DNA of 64,000 nt from Corylus avellana (lineage: Eukaryota > Streptophyta > Magnoliopsida > Fagales > Betulaceae). Within the stretch, counting starts at the first letter, position 1. The number at the start of each line of letters is the position of its first letter. Shown here in pieces: positions 48,364-62,300 of this stretch. The translations under genes were made by a program, and so were the position numbers. Where the stretch lies: contig NC_081545.1 in the NCBI RefSeq assembly GCF_901000735.1, forward strand, positions 36,015,634 to 36,079,633, given 5' to 3'. The notes under the pieces are model-generated. The model did no database searches, had not been told where the DNA came from, and saw only the letters and a program-made list of their open reading frames with translations.

Positions 48364-51300
48364 ATGAAGTCTCTGGGGAAGCTTCGGAGATTCGCACTGC
48401 ACAAGGCCGACACCAAGGAGAAGAGAGAGTTTCTTCCTTCGGCACACTTGGATGAGCTCGCTCAGGCTGCTAAGGTACTTCCCCAAACTGTCCCTCTCAA
48501 GCTCAAGCTCTCGCTCTCTCTGTCGCTGAAAATTTTAACTACTGTAATTGATTGTGAATTTCGTAAATTTTGTGAAATTGAATGCGTTGAAGTAATTGGA
48601 AGCTTCTTCGAAGGTAGTTCCAGATTTGCCTGGGAAGCTGGAAATAGATTTGGCAGTGAATTAATCACCGCGAGATATTATTGATTTTGTGAGATATATA
48701 ATTTTTTGGGGACAATAATAGATGGAGATTGTGGTTTAGTGTGAATTAATTTTGCAAAAGTTTCGTTTAGTGAAAGGGTGAAAATAAGCGTTTTTTGTGG
48801 GTATAGAATGGTCAAGTTTAATTTTAAAATAGTAGTACATTGGTCAAGTTAGCAAAGGTTTAAGCACTGCTCCATAATAAACTTGGCTTGTGCTCTTCGT
48901 GTTTGTTCATTTGTATGTATGTGTTTGAATTAGGTTTCCATTATTCTCTTTAAATTGTTAATTCTTGTTGCGGAATAATATCCTTGACATTTATAATTTA
49001 CTATTATACTTACATATGGATAGCAGCACAGAATAGTTTGCTTTTTCTTAGTTTTTGGACGGGTGTTCTTCTTTTTCTCCTTAAAAGGTGGGGTTTTCTT
49101 GTATATTTTATGTGTACTAGGTTGCGCCCCTCTGCCCTTTGTTAATGAGATCGAATTATTTATTAACAAAAAAAAAGTTACTATTATACCAGTGGATTGT
49201 GAGCGTTATCATAAATTGTGTTTTGTTACAAACTTGTCAGTCAAAGTGATTTTATTTAGCATGTACCTAGAAGTGCAAGGCAGTAGATATTGGAGTAATG
49301 ATATTATGATGAGAAATTGCGAAGATAACATTTATCATGCGTACCTTCGTTTTTTGCAGGATATGCAAGAGATGAAAAATTGCTATGATAGCTTACTTTC
49401 TGCCGCTGCTGCTACTGCAAACAGTGCATACGGTAAACTTATTACCACATTCTATGAAAATGATCTGTTACGTCATTGTGTAGCATATGGTAATTTCTTA
49501 TGTTTTTTCAGTGATAAAAACTGGTTTGTTCTTTGATGAGATCAATTGGTGACGTACTCTGTTCTATTTTTCTGACCAAATAGCTGTATTTGAGGTATAA
49601 TTTGAAAGTCCTAAGTAGCCCTGAAGAGCTTGATAGCAGAAATGTCATCATATTGTAACCCTAGTTATAGCTTTCCATCTGATGAAATAAATCCAAATTG
49701 AACCCATACCAATATATTGCACACCTGCTCATTATGGAGCATCTTGACATATTGAACCTTGTCTCCTAAAATCTAAACTTCTCTTTCCTTAAGGAGTTAT
49801 AATATAGCAGTGTGATCATAAGATCTAAAATTTATTAGGCTTTTGGTATATGCTTGACTCATTCAGACTGTCATGTCATATATCACTTGTTTAACTTAAG
49901 ATCATTGAGGTCTCTCATTTGACTCCATCTGCACTTTCAGAATTCTCAGAGTCACTGCGGGAGATGGGTACTTGTCTACTGGAGAAGACCGCATTACATG
50001 AAGATGAAGAAAGTGGTAAGTGTGAAAATGAATTTGAGGCGTTTTAAGTCATGTATGGCTTGTGCTGTAATTGCTACGCATTTATCAACAGGTAGAGTTT
50101 TGCTAATGTTGGGAAAAGTGCAGTTTGAACTTCAAAAACTTGTTGATCACTATGTAAGTGCTTATTGTTATGTTGTGATCTGTAGCACATCTTTTGATAT
50201 CTTTTTAGAATAGCACCTTTGACCTTGTATGGACCTTTTCTTTCTGTACTTCAGCGTGCTCATATATTCTCGACAATTACAAATCCATCAGAGTCTCTTC
50301 TTAATGAACTTCGGACAGTTGAGGTATGTTCAGATGGATTTCACACTTTTTATTATTGCAGGAGAATTTCACACAAGTTCCTCACTTGGCGATAAAAGAG
50401 TTACAAATTGAAGTCATTTTAGTTGATGATGAATATGTGTGGCATTTTCTTGAAGCTATCTTTAAACGTTAGTTCTTTGTTTCTAGGCCTGGGTTGGACA
50501 TCTTAATGTATTTGTATGCCTTGGCTTTTAACTGGGTTGGGTTCTGCTAATTTGTTTTGAAGACTCTGCTTTCTGTGTAGTGTGGAGTTACCTCTGTGCT
50601 TTTATATCTATTTTTTAGTATAATTAACCCAAATGTTTTTCAAAAAATTGTTATTTACTTTAGACATTGGCTCCTTCCATTGCTTGGAAAAGTGCGTTAG
50701 GCTTTCTAGAACCTATTGCCTTGAGGGTGCCTTTTTTCCTTTGACTGCATTGGTCATAAAACGCTTAGTAGTCTTTGGCTTACAAGTAGGATGTTTTGTC
50801 TCCAACCAAATAAACGCTACTGTATCATCACTTACCTTGGAAGGTCCCTATGACCTCGTATTACCTAGACACATTCACTGTATTGAGCATTGATTCGTAA
50901 ATAATGTTCATTGTCCCTTCTTTTGTTTGCTGGTGTAGGAGATGAAGATACAGTGTGATGAAAAGAGGTCAGTGTCTTTCTATTATGATCTATTTTGTTA
51001 GATTTGAACTAAATTTGGTACTTTATCTTCAGAGGTGTATATGAATACATGATGGGACAACAGAGAGAAAAAGGAAGGTCAAAAAGTGGGAAAAGTGAGA
51101 GTTTTACTGCACAGCAATTGCAAGCAGCTCACGAAGAATATGATGAGGAGGCAACCTTGTGTGTTTTTCGGTTGAAATCTCTTAAGCAAGGGCAATCTCG
51201 AAGTCTTCTAACACAAGCAGCTCGTCACCATGCAGCTCAGGTTTTCTTTATATCTCAAATTTCAAAAACTTTATTCTTCTCATTACTTCAATAATGATGT

Positions 51301-53451
51301 ATGTCTTTTTCCCCCTTTGTTCTACTTTGAGTTCAGTTGAATTTCTTTCGGAGGGGACTCAAATCACTTGAGGCTGTTGAGCCACGTGTTAGACACGTTA
51401 CGGAACAGCAACATATTGATTACCAATTCAGCGGACTTGAAGATTATGATGTGGAAGATGGTGAGGATGATGCTGAGAATAGCTATAATGCTAATGATGC
51501 TGGGGAATTGAGTTTTGACTATAGACCAACTAAGTCAGCGCATGATGGTGTTTTAATGTCAAGGAATTCGATGGATGTGAGTGTCGATCGTAATTAAACA
51601 ATTCCATTTTGTTTATAATACTATTTAGAGCCCAACTGAGAGGAAGATACTTGACAACTTTTTCTCATTGGGCCCCCCACCTAAGTCCTCTCAACTATCA
51701 GTTGCAATTGGTAGGGTTGGTGGTTCGATTTAAGCAAATGTCAACCTTGGCTGAGGTTGTAAACATTATTGACATGGTGATCATCATATCATGAGCATTT
51801 TTTTGTGGTTTGGACTTAACTATTTGATTTTACTTCTATTATGCATTTTTTGTGTGCCTTTGATTTGTTGGCTTATTTCCCAGGTGGATGAAGCAGGCCT
51901 TTCATTGCTCCAAACTTCTACAGCGGAAAATGCAGAGGTATGGCCCTGCATCTAATTACTTGATATTTCAGGTGAACAATACTATGTCATTTGACTCTGT
52001 GCTGCCAAAAGACCAAGTAGCAAACACAATCATATATCCTAATCCACAAATTTTTATCATTCTCTGATAAAAATGACATGTTCGGTAGAGGGAATAAGTG
52101 GAGCAATGGGATCTAAGGGATGGAAGAGGAGTGCAGAAAAAGGAAAGGAAATGAGGGATGGGATCTCCTTCTGGGATGCTTGTTTGTTTGTTCCTTTGGT
52201 TGTGAATTAACAAATGTAAACTGTAAAGCATCTTGAGTTCACGTCATAAATTTCCCTTGTGTAGATGAATCTTGACAAAAACCAAGAGGATCTCAGAGTG
52301 TCGAGTAGAGAACCTAGAGTGGGTAGCCATTCAGCCCCAATATTTGCAGAGAAGAAGTTTGATCCAGCAGAAAAAGTAAGAAATATGCAACCATCAGCTC
52401 CACGGAAGCCTAACGCATATGTGCTGCCCACACCTGTTGATGCAAAGGGTTCAAGTTCATCAAGAACAAGCAGTCAAGTTCCTCGCTCAAGACCAAGTGG
52501 ACCTACCCACAACTTGTGGCATTCTTCCCCATTGGAAGATAAGAAGCATGAGAAGGATTCTGGCGATGGTAACTTGTCAGGACCTACTGTCTCAAAATCC
52601 CAGTCAGTACTCAAAGAGAGTAACATTAATAATACCTCCACCCCGCTACCCCCACCTTTGGCCGGGGGAGTTTCACGTCCTCAGCTTGATACATTTAATG
52701 CTTCTGATACTAAAAAAATCAAACGATATGCTTTTTCGGGTCCATTATCTAGTAAGGCTGGGTCAACAAAGCCACTTTTATCTGCCAGTGGTCCCATTGC
52801 ACCTATTGAATTGCCCCAATCAGTTTCTGGAATGCTTTCTCGGTTGCCAAATCCTCAGCCTTCTTCATCTCCAAAAGTTTCCCCAAGTGCTTCACCTCCC
52901 CTGGTGTCTTCACCCAGGATAAGTGAGCTTCATGAGCTTCCTAGACCCCCAGGTAATTTAGCCTCCAAGGCAGCAAAATCTCCTGCTCTATTGGGTCACT
53001 CTGCTCCATTGGCCTTCAGAAATCAGGAGCTTTCTGCAATGAATAAAATCCCTTTGGAGGCATCGAGTGCGGGATCTCCACTTCCAACTCCACCATTCCC
53101 TAGGAGTTTCTCCATACCTTCGAGTAGCCAGAGAGCAATGGCAATACATGTTGGAAAGCTTTTGGATTCTCCTCTAGCTCCGGACAAGGCTGAGGACGTT
53201 GCTTCACCTCCATTGACACCTATTTCCCTCTCAAACATTAAGCCAGCGTCAACTGTTAATGAAATGTCCTCGCAGGCTGGTCAATTCGGAGGTGAGTGAG
53301 GTACCATTTTGCTTTAGAAATTGACATTTCAATCGGCTTTAGAAATGACCCTTCCTTTCTTTCTTTCTTTCTTAGCTGCTTCATTAGTCAGTTGCCACAC
53401 TTTTATTATTTCTTAATGTGAATATCTTCAGTAAATGCAGGTGGGAGCTGA
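48364..53451 (+). CDS. BAR-domain proline/serine-rich protein, At2g33490/At3g26910 type
   Basis: Eleven exons: 48364-48474, 49360-49432, 49941-50015, 50092-50153, 50255-50323, 50939-50967, 51033-51240, 51337-51576, 51884-51937, 52265-53291, 53441-53451; 652 aa. The N terminus (MKSLGKLRRFALHK) and helical segments up to about residue 230 (DELAQAAK, KVQFELQKLVDHY, AAHEEYDEEATLCVFRLKSL, LNFFRRGLKSLEAVEP) fit a BAR-type membrane-curvature domain. Arabidopsis relatives are annotated as hydroxyproline-rich or BAR-domain proteins. Exon 10 encodes about 340 residues rich in Pro, Ser and Lys (SSPKVSPSASPPLVSSPRIS), likely disordered. The last junction is uncertain. Splicing GGA-G/GTGAGT to 53441 ends GGGS; reading through ends at 53299 with GGE. 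Function, perhaps in membrane trafficking, is inferred from the fold only. Exon 6 is just 29 nt. Confidence 0.88.
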
Positions 53452-56388
53452 TATTTTTTTTTTTCTTTTTTTGGGTTGTGGATCGGCCTGGCAGAAGATT
53501 GTTTTGGGTCATTATCTTCATGTTGGGTACAGGTCTGTAAATATGATGTTTTATGTATTGTTTAGTTTCTCATCTGCCTTTGTTCATTGTTTGTCTATTG
53601 ATAATGATGAGAACTAAATTTTACCTTTCTTTTTTTTTCCTCTCTTCTCTCTACCAACCTTCGAACGCCTGATGTGGCGGAGGCAACACATGCCGCCGAC
53701 CAACATGGTACGAGGAAGGTTGGTGATTTACATTCACTCACTCGTGGCATTGTAATGTCTCACGTGTATCTTCAAATGAAGAATTTTGTTTATTTTTACC
53801 AAGAAATTGCATAGAGGGACTGTTGTACGTTTTTTTTTTTTTTTTTTAAAAAAAAAATCATTCTGAAAAGCGTAGTTGATCCATAACCATATATTTTGCA
53901 GAGAATAATTTTTTCTCCATATTGAAGGATTTTTTTTTTAATTCAATCTATTAAATTGAGATATATTTATAATACTTATAATAATTAAAAATATGTGTAA
54001 ACATCATATACATTTTGAACATATATTAATTTTAAAAATGCTAGACATGCAATTTTATTTTTATTTTTTTTACAATTTTTCACATGTTAGCATGTGATTT
54101 GAGGGTGTTAAATGCTTACAATTTTTTGCTCCAATTATATGTTGACATTGTCAAAAATTATAAAAGAATCGTATATTATAGTATTGAGTAATGCTAGATA
54201 CTATATTTTTATCCTCTTAAAATCTTCTTAAAGTTGATGTGGCTTTTAAAATTACCATTGGATCAAAATTCAAATATGATTCATCTAAAATTTAATGGTA
54301 ATTTTAAAAGTTACATCATCTTTAGGAAGATTTTAGGAGGATAAAAAGATGGTACCTAGCATTACTTTATAGTATTACTCATTAATTTAATAGATTTCCC
54401 ATTTGTTTTATTGTAAGATATTTTTCGTTAGCTGAAAACATTTTCTTGGTAAAAAGTGGCTATTTTCTGCCGTTTATTTGCAACCCTGAAAATGTTTCGA
54501 AAAGTATTTTCTAGTGTTTGGTTTATATGAAAAATCACCAAATGATTTTTTTTTTGAATTTTTATATAATTAGAGGAGCTACAAGGAAGAGAGATATACG
54601 GAAGATGAGTGCGAATGTATGGAGTGAGAATAAAAGGCTTTCGAGGGTAGGATTGAGATTCAATGCAACCGATTACACATATTTTTGCAAGCAGTTTTGA
54701 GGACCATGTGGAGCCTACAATCCTATATAGGTGTTTAGACACGAAAAGGGTATTACAATTTTCTCTATTCAGTTCATTTTGAAGGGTATTACATTTAATG
54801 TACTACCATCATTAAAACTTTTAGACAATACTACTTTTCAAAATGCATTAAATGAAGGAAATTAAGAGATTTTGAAATGAAGATGATCAGTTTCCGTTTA
54901 GACAGATATGCTTGGGTTGATTAGTAAGTCCCATAAAACCCTTTCATAATTGCCTAAACACCGGAGAGGGGGGAGGTTGGGGAAGTAGATTGTAGATATA
55001 AACCAGTTTAAGCATCGTGAAAGTTACTTTCTTTAGTTAATTGAAAACATTTCAGGTTGACTAATATTTTACATTGCGCTAAACATTCAAAAATAGGAAA
55101 AAAAAAAAATCATCAAATATTTATGCGGATACAAATTTAGGTAAAAAATAAAAAGTTAAATTAAATTAAAGACCTGCTTTCCTTTCTTTTTCTTTGACTT
55201 AGTCTACCTAATACGTATAAACGAAGTGAAAAATTAAAATTAATTTTTTTTTAAAAAAAATTAATAAAAAATAAATAAAATAATAATAAAAATAAAATAA
55301 AAAAAACGTACCCCACACCCTCATGCCTAGTCCCATCCAGGCTTCCAGGCTTCTCCGATTGCTTCCTTGTCATCGACGATACGCGGTTTGGCGAGATACT
55401 AGATCACAATATATAATATATTGAGATATTAGACGTTTAAAATTATGAATTTAAATTCAACTATATTATATTAACTAATCACCACATATGAGATTGAATT
55501 TTTTTATTATTATTATTATTATGTATATTCAATAGAACATGATCGATTAATATAATATACAAGTAATTGGATGACTGATGCGTGAACATGACGGTCTCAT
55601 TAAATTCTTATATGCCATTTGTATTGGCTTATTGTAAAATTTAAATACAACCACCAAAATTACCCACATTCCGTCTATCCTTGCTCAATAATGTAACCCC
55701 TTCAAATTATTTTGACCTTAATATAATCTGGAGCACTACTTCTATACCTTTAAACATGATTGCTACGAAAATGATTACATTTTTATGTCCTCAAACAAAA
55801 GGGCACTCCATACTAATCATCAACTAACAAATTATATACAATTTCTCCAAAACACATAACAACAGATCATCTGTAGACTGTAGAAAGCTATGATACACTT
55901 CCAAAATAAATAATCTCCGAATTTAGAGAGGTATTCTCCAAATAATTTTTTACTCTAAAATTTTTTTCTCTCTCAATCTCTCTAGCTACGAAGAGCGGCG
56001 CATAAGCATGTGGCAAGCATAATAATGAAGGATCAATAAGGAATAGCGAACATTACGACCAACGTTTGAGAGAGTGAGAGAGATCGTTCTGCCTTATTTT
56101 TAAAAAATTATTAGTTTTTTTTTTTTTTTTTTCAAATAATAACTAAGCTGATTTCAATATTTTAAAAAGTATTTAGTTAATTTTTTTAAAAAAATAAAAA
56201 TAAAAACGTTTTACTTAAATTGTAGACAGTTGACTTTTACAATATTACTCTTTATTATTTGTATTATTGTTTAGTAATTTTTTATTGTTTACGTGTCTTG
56301 CTGCGCGCACATTTAAATCTCGAGAACCGCCAGCTTGTTCTCTGTACACTGTACTGTGGCAAAGGCAGCAAGCTTAGCTATACCATCC
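53452..56388. other. Intergenic between BAR and acyltransferase genes
   Basis: The first few hundred bases are probably 3' UTR. After poly(T)/poly(A) near 53831-53858 there is a dispersed-repeat fragment (53938-53965), a MITE (54186-54367), and a GAAAATATTTTC-type element remnant (about 54420-54560). A/T-rich simple sequence lies at 55240-55305, (ATT)n near 55506 and poly(T) at about 56117. No gene is seen. Confidence 0.45.
54186..54367. mobile_element. Short MITE (182 bp) with perfect 9-bp target duplication
   Basis: The inverted ends are GAGTAATGCTAGATAC and GTACCTAGCATTACTT. The interior is also palindromic (CTTAAAATCTTCTTAAAG.. against CTTTAGGAAGATTTTAGG). TATAGTATT flanks both sides (54177-54185 and 54368-54376). 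The family is the same as the copies at 24554, 62669 and 63232, and the 9-bp duplication places it with Mutator-like MITEs. Confidence 0.88.
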
Positions 56389-59300
56389 ATGGCGGCCAAC
56401 GGTGCTCCTCTATTTCTCGCCAATCTATCGTCTGTTTTCCGCCGGGATGCGACGTCTTCATCCGTTGGAAAGTCCAAACCCAGGCAGATTTCGTTTTCGA
56501 ACTCGTCTCGGCGATTCGCCGTGTCCACGGAACAACCGACGACGACAAGTCGTTCCTCTGGGAGTGGAAGGTTGGAGAAGCGTGAAGAAGCTGAGGCAGT
56601 AGCGGCAACAGGGTTCGAGGATCCGGCGGTGGAGCGTGGGAGCTTGAAGGATTACTTCGAGCGGTCGAAGGAGTTGGTCCGCAGATCGGACGGCGGTCCG
56701 CCTCGGTGGTTCACGCCCTTGGAGTGTGGCCCTCCGTTGATTAACTCTCCTCTGCTCCTTTTTTTGCCTGGTTTGCTTTTTACACCCATCTTTCTTTATT
56801 CATTTCAGTGATTATTCTGTTATCATTTCGACATCATTGGAAGATTATACATTGAGACATGGTAAATTTTTTAAAAAATATGAACGAAAATGGACATGAG
56901 ATGGAAAAATAATGGGGTTGTTTGATAAAAAATGTTGTTGTAGATTTTTTATTCGAGTAGGAATAGAAATTGATTGATGTAATATTTATGAGTAGATTTT
57001 TTTTTATGAGAGAAAAGTGAAAAAAAGTTGTTTGATAATCATAATAGTTTTGAAAGAGGAATGCTTATGCTATGGTTCATGATCTGAAGTGGATATTGTT
57101 TCCTAAAAAAAAATAATAATAATAATAATTCATGTCAATATTTTCTTCATTTTTCGTCTAGATGAGATAGTACTCATTAAATGCTATTTTTACTAATTCA
57201 GAACTTTGCAGGGATTATTGGCGTTGGACTTGGACTTTTTAAACAACATCAGAGACTTGGAAAGTAAATATTCACTCAAATTTTAATTCTCTCAACAATT
57301 ATGAGTAGTAGTGTAATCTTCTTTTCTTTTCTTTTAATCCCTTTGAGTTTTTGCATATAATATTATTTAAGTCATGGGAAATTTGAAAGCAACCTGTCAT
57401 CCATTGAATTCTCCACTAGCTATCATCCAAAAAAAAACCTGTCTGATGATGTTGCCGGATTTACGATTTTCTTTTTTTCCCCTTCAATGAAGGATTTTTG
57501 AGATATGGTGCTTGCACATTCCAGTTGTGGATCGAACACCCTTTACAGGTCATCTCTCTCTCTCTGTCTCTGCCCTTGCTCGCTGTTTACTACCTTTTGA
57601 TTACAACTTACATGCATACCGTATTTGCTAGAGGGCCTGTATAGCATTGGTAAATTTTGGTAGCATCAGTTGTTGCACTAATAACTATTCTTGGGTTTGG
57701 GATTCACATATGGGCTAACATTTAATCTAGCAAAAACTTATGGTTTATTTTCCTTTTCGATCGAGCTAGCATGAATCTCATTAATTACTGTGAACTTTCT
57801 TGTTTTAGAATTGGTGAAGCTAGTTGAAAGAGTAATTAGGTCAGAGAATCATCGTTCACCGAATAGACCCATATATCTTGTTGGAGAATCTTTTGGAGGA
57901 TGCCTTGCGCTGGCCGTGGCAGCCCTTAATCCTGATATTGATCTTGTCCTAATTTTGGCTAACCCAGGTAGAAGTTTGTCTCTTTTAAATCTTATCTTTT
58001 ATATTTAGTGTTAGGAGAAAATTATATACTTAATTTAACCCCCCAATTATCACCCATATTATATACTTAAAGTAGATATTGGCATTCACTTGATGATGAA
58101 TTCTTTATCTAACTCTTTGTTTGCAGCTACATCTTTTAGCCGGTCTCATCTGCAGCGGCTAATACCATTACTGGATATTTATGCCAGACCAGCTCCCTCT
58201 AATTAGCCTCCCTAACATGTTGAGTTCGATCACTACAGGTTTGCTTTCTTTGTTCTTCTCGTTTCCAAAAATAATTAACTCGTTCGTTGCAAATTGTATA
58301 TATATATATATATATATATATCCTCACTTGACATCACCAATTGTATAATGTCCATTTAGGTGGTCCTTTGAGGATGATGATAGAGAGTGTGGTGAAGGGA
58401 CTTCCTTTTCAACAAACAATTGGAGAGCTATCACAGGATCTTGTTGCAATTTCATCTCATCTCTCCGTATGGTTCAACTAATAATTAGAACATGAGCGTA
58501 GACATTTTTTATATAATTTGTTGAAATTAATTACTTGTACATCTAAACATATAAACAACATATATATATATATATATATATGGCTTCATATTCTTTCTCA
58601 CGTTAATATTTTCTCGCCATAAATTGATTTTTGTTAAAGATATTGAAAATTGAATTCTCAGGTTCTGGCCGAAAGAAACACTTCGATGGAAGCTGCAAAT
58701 GCTTAAATCAGCTTCATCAGTTTCCAATTCACTCCTCCATGATGTGAAAGCTCTAACATTGATAATTTCCAGGTTCTTATATATTCATTGCTACAACCCA
58801 ACCCATTCAATACATATACTTGAAAAATTAAATCTCCTCATAACATTTAACTTTTGTAAATGACCACAGAAGCTGACGAAAGGAAACCTACCAAATATAT
58901 ATATATATCTTTTATTTTTTTTATTTTTAAAAGAAGAACTACTACTGTAAAAACAAACATATATTTAGCATTTAAGTTAACTCTCTCATTTTAGTGGAAA
59001 AGATGAGTTGCTACCTAGTCTAGAAGAAGGTGGAAGACTATTTCGTGCACTGCCAAACTGTGAGATTCGTAAGTTCAATGACAGTGGCCATTTCCTCTTT
59101 TTGGTAGGATTTCTCTCTCTTTCCCTGCTCTCCTCCTCTTCTTGGTAGGAAATGTATATGTCATGCCTACACAGATGCAATTAATGCAGGTGTGCTTGAA
59201 TCAAAAAGGGGGCTGACACTTTTGCAGTTTAAGACTTAACGTTTATATTATGTTAACAGAAGATGGAAAAAAAAAAAAAAAAGCCTAAGTTCATTTGATG

Positions 59301-62300
59301 ATGACACATATAAATTTATATATGTGTCACATGTGTGTGTCTATCTATGTATCTTTTATACTAGACTATCATGCATCAGCTATATATTGTGTGAACTTGA
59401 CATATTCTTTGACTTTAATTTAGATATATTACGCATAGAAGTTCTACCCATGTATGGCAGGAAGATGGTATTGATTTGGTAACTATCATCAAGGCTGCTG
59501 GTTTCTATCGCCGCGGGAAGAACACCGATCATGTCTCAGATTACATGCCACCAACGCCTACTGAGTTTCAAAAAGTATATGATGAGTACATGTACGTAGG
59601 TCATATTTTGTTTTAGAAACATACAAATACAGATATATATATATATATACTTTCTGTGGTAAAACATGTTAGAGATCCTAGCTAGGTACATTTTGGACAT
59701 TAAGGCCCTGTTTGCCAATGGCCCTGGAACGGTACTGTTCCAAGGCTGGTACTGTAGCCTTTTTTTTAGGAATAAGTGTTTGATTGGTTTTAGTGAAAAT
59801 GTTTTGTGGGAAAAAGTGAAAAAATATATTTTATATGAAAAAATGTAAAAAATTTGTTTTATAGTGATTTTTTTATTTAAATAATAATAATAAAAATGAT
59901 TGATGTGGTATAAAAAGTAGAGATGTTGGGATTAATTTTGAGGTGAAAATTTTTTTTTTTTGGGATTAAGGGAGGCCCTAGAACAGTACCGTTCCAGGGC
60001 CATTGGCAAACACACCCTAAGTGTCTCACATTTTGATGTTCCCGGCCAGATGGATTAATGCTGCTACTAACCCTGTGATGCTCTCAACTTTAGAGGATGG
60101 AAAGATTGTGAGGGGCCTCGCTGGAATACCTTCAGAGGGTCCAGTCTTGCTAGTTGGCTATCACATGTTACTGGGACTTGATTCGTTTCCCTTGGTTACA
60201 AAAATCTTTTCGGAAAGAAATATCCTTGTGCGTGGGATAGCACATCCAGTTATATTTGTGAGAGATAAACAAGGAACCTTACCTGATTTATCAGCATATG
60301 ACTCATTCAGAATAATGGGTGCTGTTCCTGTCTCAGCAACCAACTTCTACAAGCTTATGTCTTCAAACTCTCATGCCCTGCTGTATCCAGGAGGCATGCG
60401 TGAGGCTCTTCATCGGAAGGTTACATCATTTTACCTTGATCTACTCCATGTATATATTCCCCCCACACCCCCCAAAAAAAAAGAAAAGAAGACATTTAAT
60501 GTCACACAAAGTTGGTCAGTACTATGCTTCCTCTGAGGTCTGGTCTAGTGTTCTAAATCAAAGCTCAATCCAAGCTAGGAAAAGCGCAAGTGATTTACTC
60601 TGCTTGCCTTGTTGAGCAAAATTGTTATGACGAAGAGACAGCCCATGAAGTGACGGATGGATAGTTTCTATTTCACCAACATGAGGAAAAATAATCTTTG
60701 GATGAGTTAATGGCAACACTTTATTTATGATAGAATCCATCCCTTTGATTACTACAAATTGATCCCCCTTTCACCTTTCTCATTATAATATTCTTGGAAA
60801 TTTACCCTTTAAGGTGAACTGCTAGATGATCGCATAATGCACAATGTTATCTTCTCTACCTTCAGCGTCATTTATGCGTTTATTTGCATTGCAAGTATTT
60901 TTGAAGTCCTTGGCTCTTCATACTTTCTAGGGTGAAGAATACAAGTTAATATGGCCAGAACAGTCTGAGTTTGTCAGAATGGCAGCAAGATTCGGAGCCA
61001 AAATCATCCTTTTTGGTGCTGTTGGAGAAGATGATATAGGCGAAGTAAGCTAAAATCTCTGAATTGTACCAGCTCTTATTTATCAATTATTAGTTACATC
61101 TATACATATATTCATATATGCATCAAGCACATAAGTGTGGTTTCTAGTCTGCTAGTTGAATGCATCTTGCACAAAGTCATCACCTGGAACCTTCATCCTT
61201 CCAACTTGTCCAACATTTAAACATTGAACCGGGATCAATATTCATATGCTTGTTAATTTATCATAATTCCCATATATAGGCTTATCCTAGTTTTATGATT
61301 CTAGTTTGTGTTAATTTAACCATTGGATTTGACTGGTCTGCACTCTCTAACGAATAACTGGTTTCATGTTAATTAATTGATAGGTGGTTGTTGATTATGA
61401 TGACCTAATGAAGATTCCTTACTTTAAGGGTGAAATAGAACGATTAACAAACGGGGCTGTAAAGCTAAGGTATCTTAATTAAGTCCTCTTGTCAGTCTTG
61501 TGTTTATTGGCTTCCATTATATCTTTTTGTTTTATTAATGTTAAGTCTCAAACTTAATTTGTTTGCTTGCATTTGCCTTGCCTGTTCTCTCTTTTAATAT
61601 AAGAATGATCTTGTATTATATATAGGACTGATGCGAATGGTGAGGTGGCCAACCAAGATGTACACCTTCCTGGAATTCTACCAAAATTTCCTGGTCGGTT
61701 TTATTATTACTTCGGGAAACCCTTTGAAACAAAAGGTATGGTTAATTTTTTTCTTTAAATTTAAATATGAGTGCCCCTTTCGTCCACCCTAGATGTCTCT
61801 AATGTAACACCCCACCTCAATAACATATTATTATCCACTTTTGACTCCCCTTAATCAAACTTCCTAGGAAGTCATCTGACCTGAGAAGAATCATTTCTAA
61901 TGACAATTATCGAGTTCTTTCTCTTCTCTAAAACCTGCACTATTATAATACCTTCCCATTGGGAAACATGAAACATATGTTCTTATAAATCACTACATAT
62001 TCATGCCCTACCTATGTATAAAACGAGATATATGGTAGATGGTATTTTGTGTGCAGATGCTGCGAGCCACATTAGCTGATGTAGGTACTCTTTTCAACCC
62101 CAGCCCCCTTCTTCAAGTCCATTGTGTCCCTCCTGAATCTTAGAACAATGGTAAACTGTGCTTTCACTTGAGCAATAGTCATTGAAAGTTTTGAGCTTTT
62201 GTGAGTTGAATGTTAGAATGTAATTTAAATAATTAAGTCAATCATTTCCTATCAATTTAAGCTTTTGAAATAAGCTGTAATTTAATAGAATTCTCAATGC

